Shown piece after piece: positions 12,108 to 24,332 of a DNA stretch of 64,000 nt. Source of the stretch: Rutpela maculata (lineage: Eukaryota; Arthropoda; Insecta; Coleoptera; Cerambycidae); the NCBI GenBank assembly GCA_936432065.2, contig OW386286.2:18845179-18909178 (forward strand), written 5' to 3'. The translations under genes were made by a program, and so were the position numbers. The stretch's first letter is position 1, and each line of letters begins with the position of its first letter. The notes beneath the pieces are model-generated. The model saw only the letters and a list, made by a program, of their open reading frames with translations. It was not told the DNA's origin and did no database searches.

Positions 12108-12559
12108 GTAAGATGTTTCAAGTATTCTTATTATTATTAAGTGTGATTACTTATTGTATTCATAATCTTATCTGCGTGATAATCCACTTACAGAGTTCAG
12201 AGTACGGCATTTTAACTAAAGTAACTTTTCGTTCTGGTTTGGATATATTTTTCAACATAATAATGACCACATTTTAACATGTCGCCTTCTAAAGCCGGCT
12301 CCACACGTGGGGCCAAGTCTAACGCCTAGTAAAGTCACATTTTTTTGAGCTTGAGCTGCATTCGCCTCGATGTCGGTAAATGCTGCACAAATGAAAGGAA
12401 CTTTAGGCGCACTTGGGCTAATCACCAATTCCCCGTCCACACGTTAGTGCATGTCAGTGTATAACTATCGCTTGCAGAGCTGCTTTTCTCTTGTTTCTAA
12501 TTAAGCTGATTGAATGACAACCTGGAATATCTTTTGTAAAAAAAAGCACTAAAAGACTA

Positions 12560-12700
12560 TAATGGTATATTATACAACGATGCTATAATGAAGGCTATTA
12601 TTATTAAGGATGGAGATTACAATTCGAACGAACGCAGCGAGCGAGTGTTGTAACCTCCCGAGGTAATAATAGGCATTATAGCGAGTTGTATACTATACTT
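12560..12700. repeat. Imperfect palindrome with a CG-rich core
   Basis: gtatattatacaacgatgctataatg is mirrored by cattatagcgagttgtatactatac, around a core containing cgaacgaacgcagcgagcgag. It lies about 115 bp beyond the end of the tyrosine-recombinase pseudogene and could be a terminus of that element or an unrelated foldback MITE. A similar palindrome is at 47634-47745. Confidence 0.45.
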
Positions 12701-12815
12701 TATATACGACTAACCTGTATATAAAATATAGTGATACATACATAATATGGAAACGCATAAAAAAATGTTCATTAAAATTTTTTTTTTTCAACAAAATGTT
12801 ACTACAGTCAATAAA

Positions 12816-13753
12816 CTAAACTGATGAGGGCATATTTTGTGTTATAGTATGATTAGCACTATTTTCAATGGTAGTAATACTGTCAGCATTAACCACTCTA
12901 GCAGCTGTAAAAATAGAAGCCGTAGCATTGTTCACTTGCTTTGAAATAGTTTCGGCTGTTATCATTTTATTTTAAACAGATTGGTCGATGTATCCTTCAG
13001 CTACGAGTGAGGACTTCCAGCCTCCGTGACGCTTCAACCCCGTAATATCGCCACCTTCATCCACGTATAGTGTAGTCGAAGATCTCCAAAGCAATGACCG
13101 GTGTAACATTCAGGATTTGGCAAATTCAAATAAGTTGCTATTTGTTTTCCAAGTACAGTAAACTTATTTTTCCAATTCGTTGAATGATGCATTTACCTCT
13201 TTGATAATTTAAAAAAATGAGCTTATTGTCACGTGCGTCGGCCGAAGATCCATGTACTTCTTTACAATCCCATAAAATTGACCAGTAATGAGAAAACTTC
13301 TTACCACTTTGGTTTTCGTTTTAGGTACAGTTATTAATAATGTACTTAGATCTTTCATGTCTTCAATTTTCATTTCGTAGAGTTCATTAGAGCGACATGC
13401 ACCCACGATTAATACGACCTTAAATCAATTAATATGTTAGATTTGAGACATTTAGTATCTGGCAATCTTACCTTATGTAAAAGATAAACTCTATCATGTG
13501 CTTCCTTTATAAATTTATTAATTTCTTCTGGTGTCAAAGTTTTGGCCTTTTTCGCTTCATATCTCTCAGATTTTCTTTTCAAAAAAGAAGGTAGTTTTCC
13601 ATACTTTTTCAAATCTATGCTTGATTTCTGTGGTAGTAGTAAATTAGATGCTGTTGCTTCTGGTCTTTCAGTTATTTCTGGTGGAGTACAGGGGATAGTA
13701 TCTTCGGAATCACTTTCCATTCTTTCGACCACAAAACTAACACAATCAAACAC
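12816..13753 (-). pseudogene. Tyrosine recombinase (Crypton-like), frameshifted
   Basis: A DNA-strand transferase of the phage-integrase fold. The N-terminal part (13753-13472, 94 codons) is acidic then basic. A 53-bp intron (13419-13471, gtaaga to ttaag) is removed in frame. The catalytic part follows: the first Arg in GACRSNELYEM, a Lys region, the HxxR box as H-C-F-(R), then a HGGW box and the nucleophile Tyr in AEGYI. Two single-base frameshifts are visible, one in the run of T near 13210 and one within the HxxR box near 13080; there is also a stop just after the Tyr segment. A C-terminal tail ends at 12816. The gene is therefore inactive. Insect Crypton-type recombinases look like this; assignment is by recall. 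Confidence 0.7.
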
Positions 13754-14084
13754 AATTCCACAAAATAGTAGAGTAGCAAACCAATAAAAAACGGCTATTT
13801 GTGAAAGAATGTTGCCCCTTGGTATACTTATTAGTAGTGCCCTATAGAATCGTTTCTAATCTGATTTCTAATAATCTAATAAATATGATTTTTTTGGTAA
13901 ATCCATTGACTTTATAAAAAAATAGTCTTATACAAAGTTGTAGAGCTTTGAACAGCCAACAAAAAAGTATTTCGGACATTTCGTGATTAGAATTGAAATA
14001 AAGTCGTTATTTAATAAAATTCAAAATTTGTTCTTTTTTTTTACAGAATCATTATTTATTTATATGTATGTTTTTAACAAAATA

Positions 14085-17000
14085 TTAATTTAAATCACAC
14101 TTTCCCTTACAAGAAGTACATAACAACGTGCAATGTAAACCTACTTTCTTACAAGCACATATATTTTGTTTACAGTTCTTTTTGCAGCCGCACCGTATCA
14201 GTTACCTCAAGGCTGTGGACACCTTAGGTAAAGTTGACCAGTGTGGTGAATAAATACCATCTTTTTTACACCAATGCCAAGATTCAGTATCTGGCAAAGT
14301 AGGATTTCTTTCCAATGATTGTCCCCATACATGGCCACTTTGGTATGTAGCTCTTCGAGTATGTTGGTCTAAAGCGGATTTAGAAGGTGGAAGATTTGCA
14401 GTACTTCTTCCCTTCGACGTGAAAAATTCCTTTCGGGCATCGTTAACTTCAAAGCAGTCGGATGTTGAACAGTACATTAAGACAACAAATCTTTGCAGCA
14501 AATTGAAAACATGGTCAGGAATAAATCTTTGCGGCTTAGACATAAAAGAAAAAGCTTCCGTTACCTCAGAGAAAATTTGCCAGGTCTTCCAAGCAGTCGA
14601 CTTTCCCTTGCCTGAGAAAAATGAGACGGTATCACATCCCGTGAATGCATGAAAACCTAACAAAGCTTCACATTTTTGTTGACCCAAATGTGCAGCTATC
14701 CCATTAACACATATTATTTTAAAGTGCTTATTGGCACCAAAGTGAACATATAGAGTGTTCAATCCTTGCACATACAACCGATGAAAAAAAGCAGTAGCTA
14801 ACACTACAACATCGGTGTCTACGGTTCTTGTGCAAATATTTTTCCAACCTTGGCGGATGCAATCCTGTACGTGTAATATAATACGTGTATCTGCTTCTTC
14901 GTGACTGCAGAGCGATAGATGTGAATTTTGGGAATTGAGGTTTGAAATGATCCTATCGTCAATTGTGCATAGTGTTTCCACAGGATAAAGAATGGATGAT
15001 GTTGTACATTCATTGGATAGAAAGTGAAATAGGTCTGTTTTATTGTCTGTGTTCCTAAGAAAATCCGACCAGTTTTTAGGAAGTAGTACATTACCACCAA
15101 CCTGTCGTCGCGTTCCTCCTCCACGAATTTCTCTAGTGTGATGTTTCAAACTATTGTTCTTGTATATGTCCCAAATGATATCAACGCGTTTTAAATTAAA
15201 TTTATCAGCGTTATGTTTGATGTGCGATTGAAACACTTTGGCAGAGTATTCAGCAAAATTTAAGACACCCTTAGGCAGTAAAAGGTGTATCAATGCAGGC
15301 CCATCATAGACCACCCAATCATACTGAAATTCTGATGTTCTTTCTGTCTGAAGTAAATTTCTCTAAAATAAGAGGTACGTCATTAAGCACATTTTCCAGA
15401 ATCTTAACAGGGATTGATTTATCTGATGATCTCTGGACTCCGTTTAAAGATAGAGCTGTTGGGAATGGTTGATTCTCATGTGCAAAAAAATCATCTAAAT
15501 CTATGTCACGATTTGAACATACTATGAAAAGTCTAGAGAATAAATCCACATCAGATTTCAGGGACTTTATCAACATTGCGATTTTTACAACCTTTTTAGG
15601 TTTACAAAATAAGCGAATTTTATTCGCTTTTATTGGATCATATACGGATAGAGTGAAATTACTTAGAGAAGATAACATACTAAAACTACTAAGTTTACTA
15701 TTTTCGTTTATTAATAATATTGGACAGTCGCAATTAAAATAAATTTCATTTCATCTGTTTTATTCATAGAAACTGTTGAATATTCACTATAAATATATAA
15801 TAAATACCGAACACGACCTAGACAATCGGCACTCGCTGGCGATATCGGTTTGTGCGGATGTTATCTTCTCTAAGTAATTTCACTCTACCTCTCTGCTGCT
15901 TAAGCGTTCATCAACAAACTTATTATCTAGATCTAGTCCACGTTCCTTTATACCTAAAAACAAGAGAAATACATTATAATGTGTCGCGGAAATAACTATG
16001 TATGAAGACCTACCTAAAATATTATTTAGACATTCGTCATCCATTGTTATTTTGGTATCAATGCAGAAAAAGTCTCTTTTGGTTTCAAGAAGCGGATTTC
16101 CAAATTCACTGTAAGCCTCTTTTAAAAGTTGTATATTTTCTTTAAATTTCATTTGAAAAGCTGCCGATTCCTCATGGTGTCTATTGTCGATGTATACTTC
16201 TTCATCTAAGTTTGTAAATTCCATTAGCACTCTCGAGATTTCCGAACCAGAAATCATCCATCTACGTAAGGCTGATGGATTGTTGGTTAAACCTATAAAT
16301 CCACTATCGCCTTTAATAATGGCATTATGCTGCTCATGAGCTTGATCAATTCCAATTCCAGAGAAGCGGCGAGTTGTTTTATTTACAACAAAACATCCGT
16401 TTTCAAAAGCTTTCTGAATATCTGGATTAGTTTAATTTAGTTCCGTTAAATCTTTGAGATAAACTGACAGCCATCTCGAGTAATTTGGGTGGTCAAATAT
16501 GAAGAACCAAGGCATAAGAGCTTTAAGAGATTCCTTATAGAGAGAATAATTACCTTCTCGATGGGACCTTACAAATAAAAGCAGTAAAAGCTCCAATTCC
16601 AGACATAGCTCCCAAAATATTTGAACAGAGGAACGGTACGCTTGTTCTTTTGCCAATTTTCAAACGATTCCTCTTGCACTTCTTCCTTAAAGCCTCATGC
16701 ATCAGTTGATATAAAGCGGCAGCATTTACTTGGTGGGCTAGCCTTGCTTTTGTTATTGAGGTAACTTTAATATATGATTCTGCCACTCCAGATGTTGCAA
16801 ATCCAGATTTGGATAATACCTCAATCCGTCCACTACCTCTTAAAAATTGACCAATTACTTTAAGAAAGGCTTGCTCTATATGCTCGAACGATTATCGGTA
16901 TTGAACAAATCTAAATTTATTTCTGAAGGTAACGCATCATGTTCTTAAAATTTTAACAAGTTTGATGTCAAAGTATCGTAACCTAAGTTTCGTTTCGAAA

Positions 17001-17142
17001 TGTCTTTATTAAGGGCTGGACAACGAATGTTGGTTTCGTTTCCCTTATTCTGACATAGAACACATAATGACCAATTTATCATACGCTGACAATTTTCCGC
17101 ATTCGGTTCTACAAACTTTAATTTCTTTTTGCACGTGGCCAT
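14085..17142 (-). pseudogene. PIN-like/CXC multicopy-family gene, decayed copy 1
   Basis: This belongs to a family of large uncharacterised proteins I recall as repeated in aphid, cnidarian and sea-urchin genomes. From the N-terminus: a Cys segment (CVLCQNKG, from 17142), a block with DQAHEQHNAIIKG then NPSALRRW (about 16400-16260), a region with FFAHENQ (about 15480), and a long open part (15314-14205). That part carries SHEEADTRIILH, TVDTDVVVLA and FHAFTGCDTVSFFSGKGKS, resembling the acidic residues of PIN/FEN-type nuclease folds. A single TAA at 14202-14204 is followed in the same frame by a CXC-type Cys-rich tail (CGCKKNC...CSTSC-like pattern) ending at 14085. A 60-bp in-frame intron fits at 15954-16013. 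At least one frameshift (near 15315) and several stops make it inactive. Nuclease function is inference. Confidence 0.7.
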
Positions 17143-17284
17143 TATAACCTACAACGGTTGTTTTCATTTATATGTATTTACAAACTAATTCATAGCGTAC
17201 TTACCTTTCCCAGTACCTGTTTGAAAAGCTCTAGCCTAATATCACTAAATGCACCTACGTAACAATGTCAACGAGCAACAACGA

Positions 17285-17350
17285 TTATATGTAAATATTA
17301 ACAAAAGAAGAGCCACGGCCGACTCTAGTAACGTCGGCCGTGGAAGAGCA
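17285..17350. repeat. GC-rich hairpin
   Basis: agccacggccgac and gtcggccgtgg form an inverted pair around a short AT loop about 150 bp upstream of the PIN-like gene start. Role unknown; it may be part of that element's end. Confidence 0.4.
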
Positions 17351-17654
17351 CGAACTTCTAACACGTTATAAGGTCTGCACGCTTGCCTGCTACTAGAATA
17401 GTAGCGGGAAATTGAAATAGCTAAACATGTCCGATTAAAGCAACAGGCCAGGCACGTCATCGTTTGCAAGAAATTTTAGCAACATCGTGTGCTATGGATA
17501 ACAAGTAAACTTTATTTATTACAATTTTAAATAAATAAATAAATCACACAAAAAATAAAAGGTATCATGTTTAATTTTCGTAAATAGTGGCCTTATTTTC
17601 AAAAATTTCGCAAAATACATAAAATACATTTATATACGGAACTTAAAAACTACA

Positions 17655-17710
17655 ACAGCTATTTGTGTATTAAGAGCGCAAAGTGCCTCATTGTCGCTCG
17701 AGATAGTAAG
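17655..17710. repeat. Dispersed repeat family 2, copy 1
   Basis: agctatttgtgtattaagag followed by cgcaaagtgcctcattgtcgctcgag recurs, inverted and with few changes, at about 55487-55545. Two copies 38 kb apart indicate a dispersed element. Confidence 0.5.
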
Positions 17711-18346
17711 TTGAGGCAAACGTTTCGGCCAAAGTATGATGCCAATCAGGTTAGCGAAACGTATTTGTTAGTACTGTTTCATTAATATATATATGTTCTA
17801 AAGTTACAAGTTTTTATTATTTCCATCCTTTTCCTATAATACAGTCCAGTACAAGTGATCCTTCGAAGAGTACAGACCCTACAATATAATACAGAAAAAA
17901 TTAATTCATTCAATTTTCAAACTCCCTGATATCTATAGCATCTGTAACAGTAATTTATCTGCCATGCCGACGATGAAGAATGATGCGTTGATTTAAGCCG
18001 AGACTGACACTACTTGGGCTATAAACTACGTTGACTTCATAAATATTCAATTTCAGTCATCGTGGGAACGTTACATGAGGAGTGTCGGTATAGAATAAAA
18101 TGCGTATGCACAAAAATTTTATTTGCGAGGATTTCTTCGCTTTATGTCAGATCAAGTTGATGGGAAGCAGTTCTTTACATTGCTTGCGAACGTTTTTCGA
18201 CATTAAATAATACAACGCCTCTGATATTACACGTTTAGAAAACTACACTCGGCGCAGATGCCGCTATGTTAATTACTTTACCATAAACAGTGCTTTGTGC
18301 CTTATATTGTATGTATTTACACACATTATTGTATTCGTTTATTGTG

Positions 18347-19719
18347 TATACGGGCAGAGCTGCCTAGTAGTTAACTACATTTGTAGTTTAACTACAATTT
18401 AACTACTAACTACAAGTACTTATAGGTAGTTATGAATACATTGGTACTGTATTGAGTATTCACTACTCAAATTACTTTTTAAAAGTAGTTAAAACTACTA
18501 ATGTAATTTTAACTACTAAAGTAGTTGCAACTACTGTTTATGTGTATCCATAGAATCTGTTTTTATATGTTTTTCTCAGAAATATACTCATTAAATATCC
18601 AGCCCAGTTGTTTAGTGACAAAAAGAGTCTGAGCAGCATACAGACCCAGTATTAAGTTGAGATGGCTACAGTCAATTAAAGGTTTTATTAATGTTACCTT
18701 AACAAGAGGTAAATTGAACAATTTATTAGTAAATTCTGCTTTAAAAATTTTAAAATTGATGCAGAGGTTAATAATACACAACCACCTGAGAGCACTAGAA
18801 TCGAGGAAAAACTCAAAAAATATAAACTTGATTTTGACGAATCCACCGAATCCATCACGGCTACAACTAATACAGCCATTACAAATTACTACCAAAATGA
18901 TGAAAATACCGAATTTGGCAATGAAATAAAGTTGCAACTAACATGAAGATTCTCGGAGCAACTTTGAAATGCTGAATTATTATCCAATTTTTAAGAAATT
19001 ATTTGTTTACTATAATACACTTTTGCCTTCATCAGCTCCTGTGAAACGTCTGTTTTCATTTGCAGGCATGATAAATGTCCCAAAAAGAAGTTCCTATTCT
19101 AATTTTGAAATATTAGTAATTCTAATTTTGAAATATTAGTAATGTTAAAAGCGAATGGCAATTTGTAAATGGGTTTTGTGTTTTTCTTTAATTAATAAAA
19201 TGGTAATCTCAGTAGTGTTTTCCTAATCCCTCAATAATAAACTTTCATAATATTAAATAGTTATTAAATAACCTAAAAAGGTTGCAAATCGCAACAATGA
19301 AACAACATGTAAGTAAACTGTAGGGTAGGCTATCGGGGCTTTATGTAGGTACACTTTGCTTGCACATCAACGTAGAAAAACATTTTGTGACTTTTTGTAG
19401 CATACTGGCACAATCATTTTACAAATTATATAAGTATGTTAAACTTTCCTTATGACATGTCACAAAGAAAGGTTTGAGTGCCTTAAGTACACATTCTAGT
19501 GAGACCTAATTTCTTTCGTCATGAAAAAAATTTAATGCTGTGTAAGTGTAAAGTGTACTACAAAAGTAGTTGTAAATGTAATTGTAGACACGTAGTTAAA
19601 CTACTTTTTCAAAATAAAAGTACTCGAGTACTTTTCAACTACAATGCATTTTCAATAAGTACTCTGTAGTTAGTAGTTAACTACTTTTTCAAAAGTAGTT
19701 TGGCAGTTCTGTATACGGG
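18347..19719 (+). mobile_element. hAT element with deleted transposase
   Basis: The element (18355-19711) starts CAGAGCTGCC and ends GGCAGTTCTG. Both sides carry the identical 8-bp duplication tatacggg (18347-18354, 19712-19719). The ends are thick with subterminal ACTAC/GTAGT motifs. Inside on the + strand are remnants of the transposase: an acidic/Thr-rich segment (about 18740-18940) and, at 19020-19120, the C-terminal dimerisation block reading LLPSSAPVKRLFSFAGM. The catalytic DDE region is missing, so this copy cannot mobilise itself. Confidence 0.85.
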
Positions 19720-20249
19720 CTGCAATAAGGATCTTTATCCTATTACTAGATTTTTATGGGGTTCTAAATAACGAAAAGAAAAATTGCGGAAAAATTTTAG
19801 CGCGAAGTATTTATTCAGACGGCTTAAAACCAATAATTATTTCGAAATTTCCATCGTTTATTATTTAAGTGCATCGACACTTAGTAGGACAATTTATGTA
19901 GGTTTTTATATGTATTTTACAAGCAACAAAATTAATATCTTCATTTAAACTATTTTTTTGAAATTTGTTTTTAATTTTCAAAATTATAGTTATAAACAAA
20001 TTCAAATGACTGATTTTTTTATGAAACCAAAAACTCAACAATGATTTATGAAAATAGATGCAATATCTAACATTTTTCTAAAAAAAATTAATGATCTACT
20101 TGCATTTGACGCCGAGATATACCAGTTTTTGCATTTAGGTCACTTGTAAATAAACCAGTCGATAACTTTTCTTGAAATTTGAACTGATTATTTTCCAATG
20201 TTTTTATTTCTGTCTCTGCTAGTTGAAAATAATCAAAATCTACAGTTTT

Positions 20250-20870
20250 TGAATTACTTCCACGTCCAGTAGAAGTATAGTAACGACAAAAAAATTTTTA
20301 AAAATTTTTATTGTCCAAATAGGCTTAAAATGTCATGAAACGTCGAGATTTTAAGTAAAAATTTCTGTCTGTCTGTCGGTCTGTCTGTAACTTTTTTTGT
20401 GCGCACGTTTACTCTAGAACCGTTTAAGATATTGACTTGAAATTTGGTACACCTATGTACTTTAACGAGATCTAGAACTAGATTATATTTTCATCTTGTT
20501 CCGTCGAAGGGTTGGGGGGTAAATTGGGGTAAATTTGGGGTAAATGGGTAAATCAAGCAGGTAAGAGTCCATGAAATTGGTATTTAGTATATACAAGAGA
20601 AGCTAAGGTCTCAAAAAAATTTTTGGCATTAGCCACCCCTATTACCACCCCCACCTCCTTATTAAAGGAGATGAAAAAAATTGTAATTTAGTGTATGTAC
20701 AGGAACCAGAAACCTCAAAATATTTTTTTACTTTATCCACCCCCCACTACCACCCCCAATCACCACCCCCACCCCACTACCGATGTGGGGTATCGTTTTA
20801 TGGGTTTTTGGGGTAGAGGATTTCAAATATTATGTTATTAAAGTTCCATAAACAATCATTTTTACACACA
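20250..20870. repeat. Dispersed repeat family 1, copy 2
   Basis: Near-identical over about 600 bp to 10536-11150, including the gtctgtctgtcggtctgtctg stretch and both ccacccccac patches. Its right end is replaced by unrelated sequence, so this copy is truncated. Confidence 0.7.
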
Positions 20871-21307
20871 AAGTTTTTTAAAATTTTTAAAAATTGTGCT
20901 TCTGGATTGTTTTAAAAGGAAGGTATGGTATTCGAGTAAAACACAGTGTTTGCAGTACGCTCTATTTAACAAGTGTAAAATGTCTTTACAGATTGAGAGC
21001 TTTATAAGAACTGAAAAAATTAAATAGTGTGAGGTGTTATTGGTATGGTTAAAAATTAAGTCGTTGAAATATTCCCAGAATCAATAACGAATGATTCGTA
21101 AGCATAACATCGCCAAGACAGAGCCTGTTATTGATACATAACTTATTTCTTATTTCACAATCTTAAAACAACATTAAGTGAATACAGTTTTTGTAGTTTA
21201 AAGGATACCAAAAACCAACAGTTTTCAACTAGTTGAGACAAAAATATGAGTATTGAAGAATAATCAGTCCAAATTTTAAGAAGAAATATCAACTTGCTTA
21301 TTAAAGC

Positions 21308-21487
21308 GACTGAGGACTGGTTTATCAGTGCGCGGTTAAGCACTTTATCCTACAGCTAAATTAACTAGAAGTTTAGAATGTGAAGTTGCAATATTGAAAT
21401 TTTTAATAGAAGCACATTCTAAACTTCTAGTTAATTTAGCTGTAGGATAAAGTGCTTAACCGCGCACTGATAAACCGGTCCTGAGAC
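21308..21487. repeat. 75-bp-arm palindrome
   Basis: Arms 21308-21382 and 21413-21487 are nearly identical inverted copies (for example cagtgcgcggttaagcac against gtgcttaaccgcgcactg) around a 30-bp loop. Such a stem would extrude easily and suggests a recent foldback insertion. Confidence 0.75.
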
Positions 21488-22340
21488 GCAAAGACTGACG
21501 TGTGACAGCTGACAAATGCAAGTACATCATTAATTTTTTTAGAAAAATGTTAGATATTTCATCTATTTTCATAATTCGTTTGCTGCTTTTGATTTAATAG
21601 AAAATCCACCGTGTTATTGGAATTTCTTTACAACTATAATTTTGAAAATTATAAACACACTTTAAAAAAACGATTTAAGTGAAGACTTGATTTTCTTCTT
21701 CTTAATACTATTGTAAAATACATGTAAAAACCTACATTTTGAAAAAAAATTATCCTACGTGTCGATGCATTTACACAATAAGCGATGGAAATTTCGAAAT
21801 TATTATTGGCTTTTAGCCGTTTGAATAAATATTTTGCGCTAAAATTTGGCACGGAGGTTTATTTCAATATCGCGCACAGAAAGAAAGTTCATACAGACAT
21901 TAATTTTGGTTGACAGAGATTATAAGTACCTAAGTATTTTTTTTTAATTTCTGTTTACGCGAGCTTTTAAGACAATTAATTTAACATAACTTATTTTTTT
22001 TTCGTTTCAGTACACTTAAATAATAAAAGCTTATTGTTAAAAATTTTTTTTCATTTTATTTTAATTTAAAATTTTTAGTTACGTCAATTAATTTTATATT
22101 TATTGCATCATCCTTACGTAAAAGTCCCGGGTCCTTCGCCATTTCTTAGAATGCAACGTCTGAGTGAATACATAATCGCATCAAATTATAATTTAGAAAC
22201 TAAAAACACACTTGTTGGTACCATATTATTGTATTGCCAATAGAACTACATGTTTATGCAAAATTTCAGCTCAATTGGACGTCGTTAAGTGGTTCAAAAT
22301 TGACTTGCAAGATTTTAAATAAACATATTAACATACAATC

Positions 22341-22681
22341 AGTGCTATTACCAGTCTCCATCGCTAAAAATATCGACCATCGATAACTTTAATGTAGATA
22401 ATTTTGTTTATCGAGTTTTTCCTAAAATATAGAGAAATATAAATAAATAAAAAATATACAGAACCAACATCGATACATTCCACCGAGAGCGATTAATTTA
22501 TATCTACTCGATAATAATGGAGTGAACTTAGCTCAAAATAATATGTAAAGAGTTATTTTTACCGATGTCATAAACTCGTAAGAGGGTTTCTACGAGGGTT
22601 TCTAAGAGGGTTTCTACAGACGAGTAGATAAAATGGGTTAAACAGGGTCGATAATTTTATCGACTGAACTGGTAATAGCAC
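22341..22681. mobile_element. MITE about 250 bp before a trio exon
   Basis: AGTGCTATTACCAG at the left and CTGGTAATAGCAC at the right are inverted. Inside are three tandem copies of gagggtttcta. No clear target duplication was found. Confidence 0.5.
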
Positions 22682-22932
22682 CGAAAGCAAGTTAAATAAA
22701 ATCTTACAATAATAAAAAGTGATATTTTACAACCGGCCGTGCAAAAAATATTGAGCTATCGAAATAATCATGAATTTGGTGAGTTAATTTCGACCAGCCC
22801 CCGTACAACTAAATGCACCGCACAGCTGCTCCTGCTTTGTGTAATTATCAAAGCAATTATTCACGTCTGTAATGCCCTTTTGTTTTTCAATACGATAACA
22901 TTATTAAAGCCGTTGTTCCTTTGTTTTTCCAG

Positions 22933-23041
22933 GCGGAAATGGTTACCGCCACCGCTCCGGAAGCTGTCACAGGGCAAAGTGGATAAAACACAGGCCGCGC
23001 CGCCGCCACTCAAGAAGACTGGCTCCGATAAGAGAATCAAG
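22933..23041 (+). CDS. trio: trio exon: linker before DH2
   Basis: The acceptor tttttccag ends at 22932 and the donor gtaggt starts at 23042. The exon begins with the third base of a split codon and ends in phase 0, encoding 36 residues that start RKWLPPPLRKLSQGKVDK and are Lys/Pro-rich. Vertebrate Kalirin and Trio have the equivalent KKWL...P.RKL.SGK block at the start of their GEF2-only short isoforms, which identifies the gene. The next exon is 28 kb downstream. The upstream partner is exon A at 12013 for the short form; the exon used by the long isoform is not visible. Confidence 0.85.
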
Positions 23042-24044
23042 GTAGGTGTTCTATTTATTATTGTTCTGCTCTTTATCAGTGCCACTAATGGATAAATTAG
23101 TGCTACAATTTCCCTTTGCGAGATGTGCATTGTACCTGGCAGGAATTATGAAACAGGTCAGAAATTCTTATTGACGTAACAAATATTGTTAAAAGTAGTT
23201 GGTAAAAATTGTTATTGCTTTTTATTTATTAAAATGTGTTTTAAATGTATAAGGTATCTTTCGATATTTCGTGTTGCCGCTTTTGACAGAAAATACTGTG
23301 TAGCAACAACGTGGCAGAAAGTTGCATTTGACAACGAGAAAAATGATTGATATCTCAGTCTCTAGGGGTTTTTAGCCGGAAATAAATAATCCCTATTAGT
23401 GGAGTAAAAATAAAGTTGAAAATCTAAATAAAAATAATGTCTTGGGGGGGTGGGGGTGGGTGGGTTGGGTGATTTTTTTTACTGTAGTATACATAAGTAC
23501 ACAGAAGTATGCAAGTTTTGGACTGAAATGGCAAAATATCGTTTATCTCGGTTTTTTTGCAAATATCCCAATCGTAATGGTCATATTTCAAAAATAAGAC
23601 CGTCTCTTGAGCGATTGAGTCATAATGTTTAAAGTAAGTTTTTCCTTTTTATATGGACAAATTATTGGTCGAGCCGTAAGCTGTCACTTCTGTTGTGTTG
23701 TGCTAAAATAGATCTCCGGAAAAGGGTTTATAAGGGAGAGTGGGATGTGATTATTTCGGATGTGTTATTCACATAATAATATTTCACATTTTCCTCCTTC
23801 ATAATTACATAACACATGTAGATGTTTAAAGAAATATGATCTATTTTGAGAGAAAGTGTATTAATTATATGAAAAATGTACAGATTTTAAGTTTTTTAGT
23901 GACAGACTATGAGTGTGAAAAATGATTACAGCAGTTAACATTAACAATTTATGATTTAATGGGCAACATTTTAATGATTATTATTGTAAATAATACTAGT
24001 GATGCAAAATAAACTTCTACTAGTGGGGTCGGTTAGAGCTGTAT

Positions 24045-24158
24045 TTCAAGATTACCGTTACTTGGCGGATAAAAGCACCAAATTTGATATGAAGGTACCT
24101 TAGGGTATCTTCATACCAAATTTGGTGCTTTTATCCGCCAGGTAACGATAATTTCAAT
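24045..24158. repeat. Hairpin with 48-bp arms
   Basis: ttggcggataaaagcacc and ggtgcttttatccgccag, with their flanks, form an inverted repeat around a 6-bp centre (acct tagg). This is a compact foldback MITE; the outer ends are degraded. Confidence 0.65.
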
Positions 24159-24332
24159 AAGCCACCTCACTATACTATGTATTATTCGATCCTAGTAGTA
24201 GTAAGTCGTTTTAAACCATAATACATTATGTAAGTCTGTATTGGAACTCTTAACATTCCTTCAATGAGTCCTTTTATCGGATTCATATGAATATACTTAC
24301 ACTCTTTGACCAGCCTGTAGCATTTCTGATGG

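Larger units (their letters stand above)
19792..21847. mobile_element. 2-kb element with about 330-bp inverted arms
   Basis: The left arm (19792 to about 20130) and right arm (about 21500-21847) are inverted, with matching stretches such as aaattttagcgc, aatttcgaaatttccatcg and tgcatcgacac. Between them are a copy of repeat family 1 (20250-20870) and a perfect-looking palindrome (21308-21487). No coding capacity is seen. Target duplications are not clear. Confidence 0.6.
12108..22932 (+). other. trio: trio intron after exon A
   Basis: The donor gtaaga at 12108 and the acceptor tttttccag ending at 22932 bound a 10.8-kb intron for the short isoform. It holds the tyrosine-recombinase and PIN-like remnants, a hAT copy and several inverted-repeat elements. 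Confidence 0.6.

Noticed and set aside
18563..18937. 124-codon minus-strand frame
   Set aside because: It is antisense to the hAT transposase remnant inside the element at 18355-19711.
22739..22932. Upstream part of the open frame around the trio exon at 22933
   Set aside because: A good acceptor at 22932 and the phase match with exon A show the exon begins at 22933; the upstream reading is intron.
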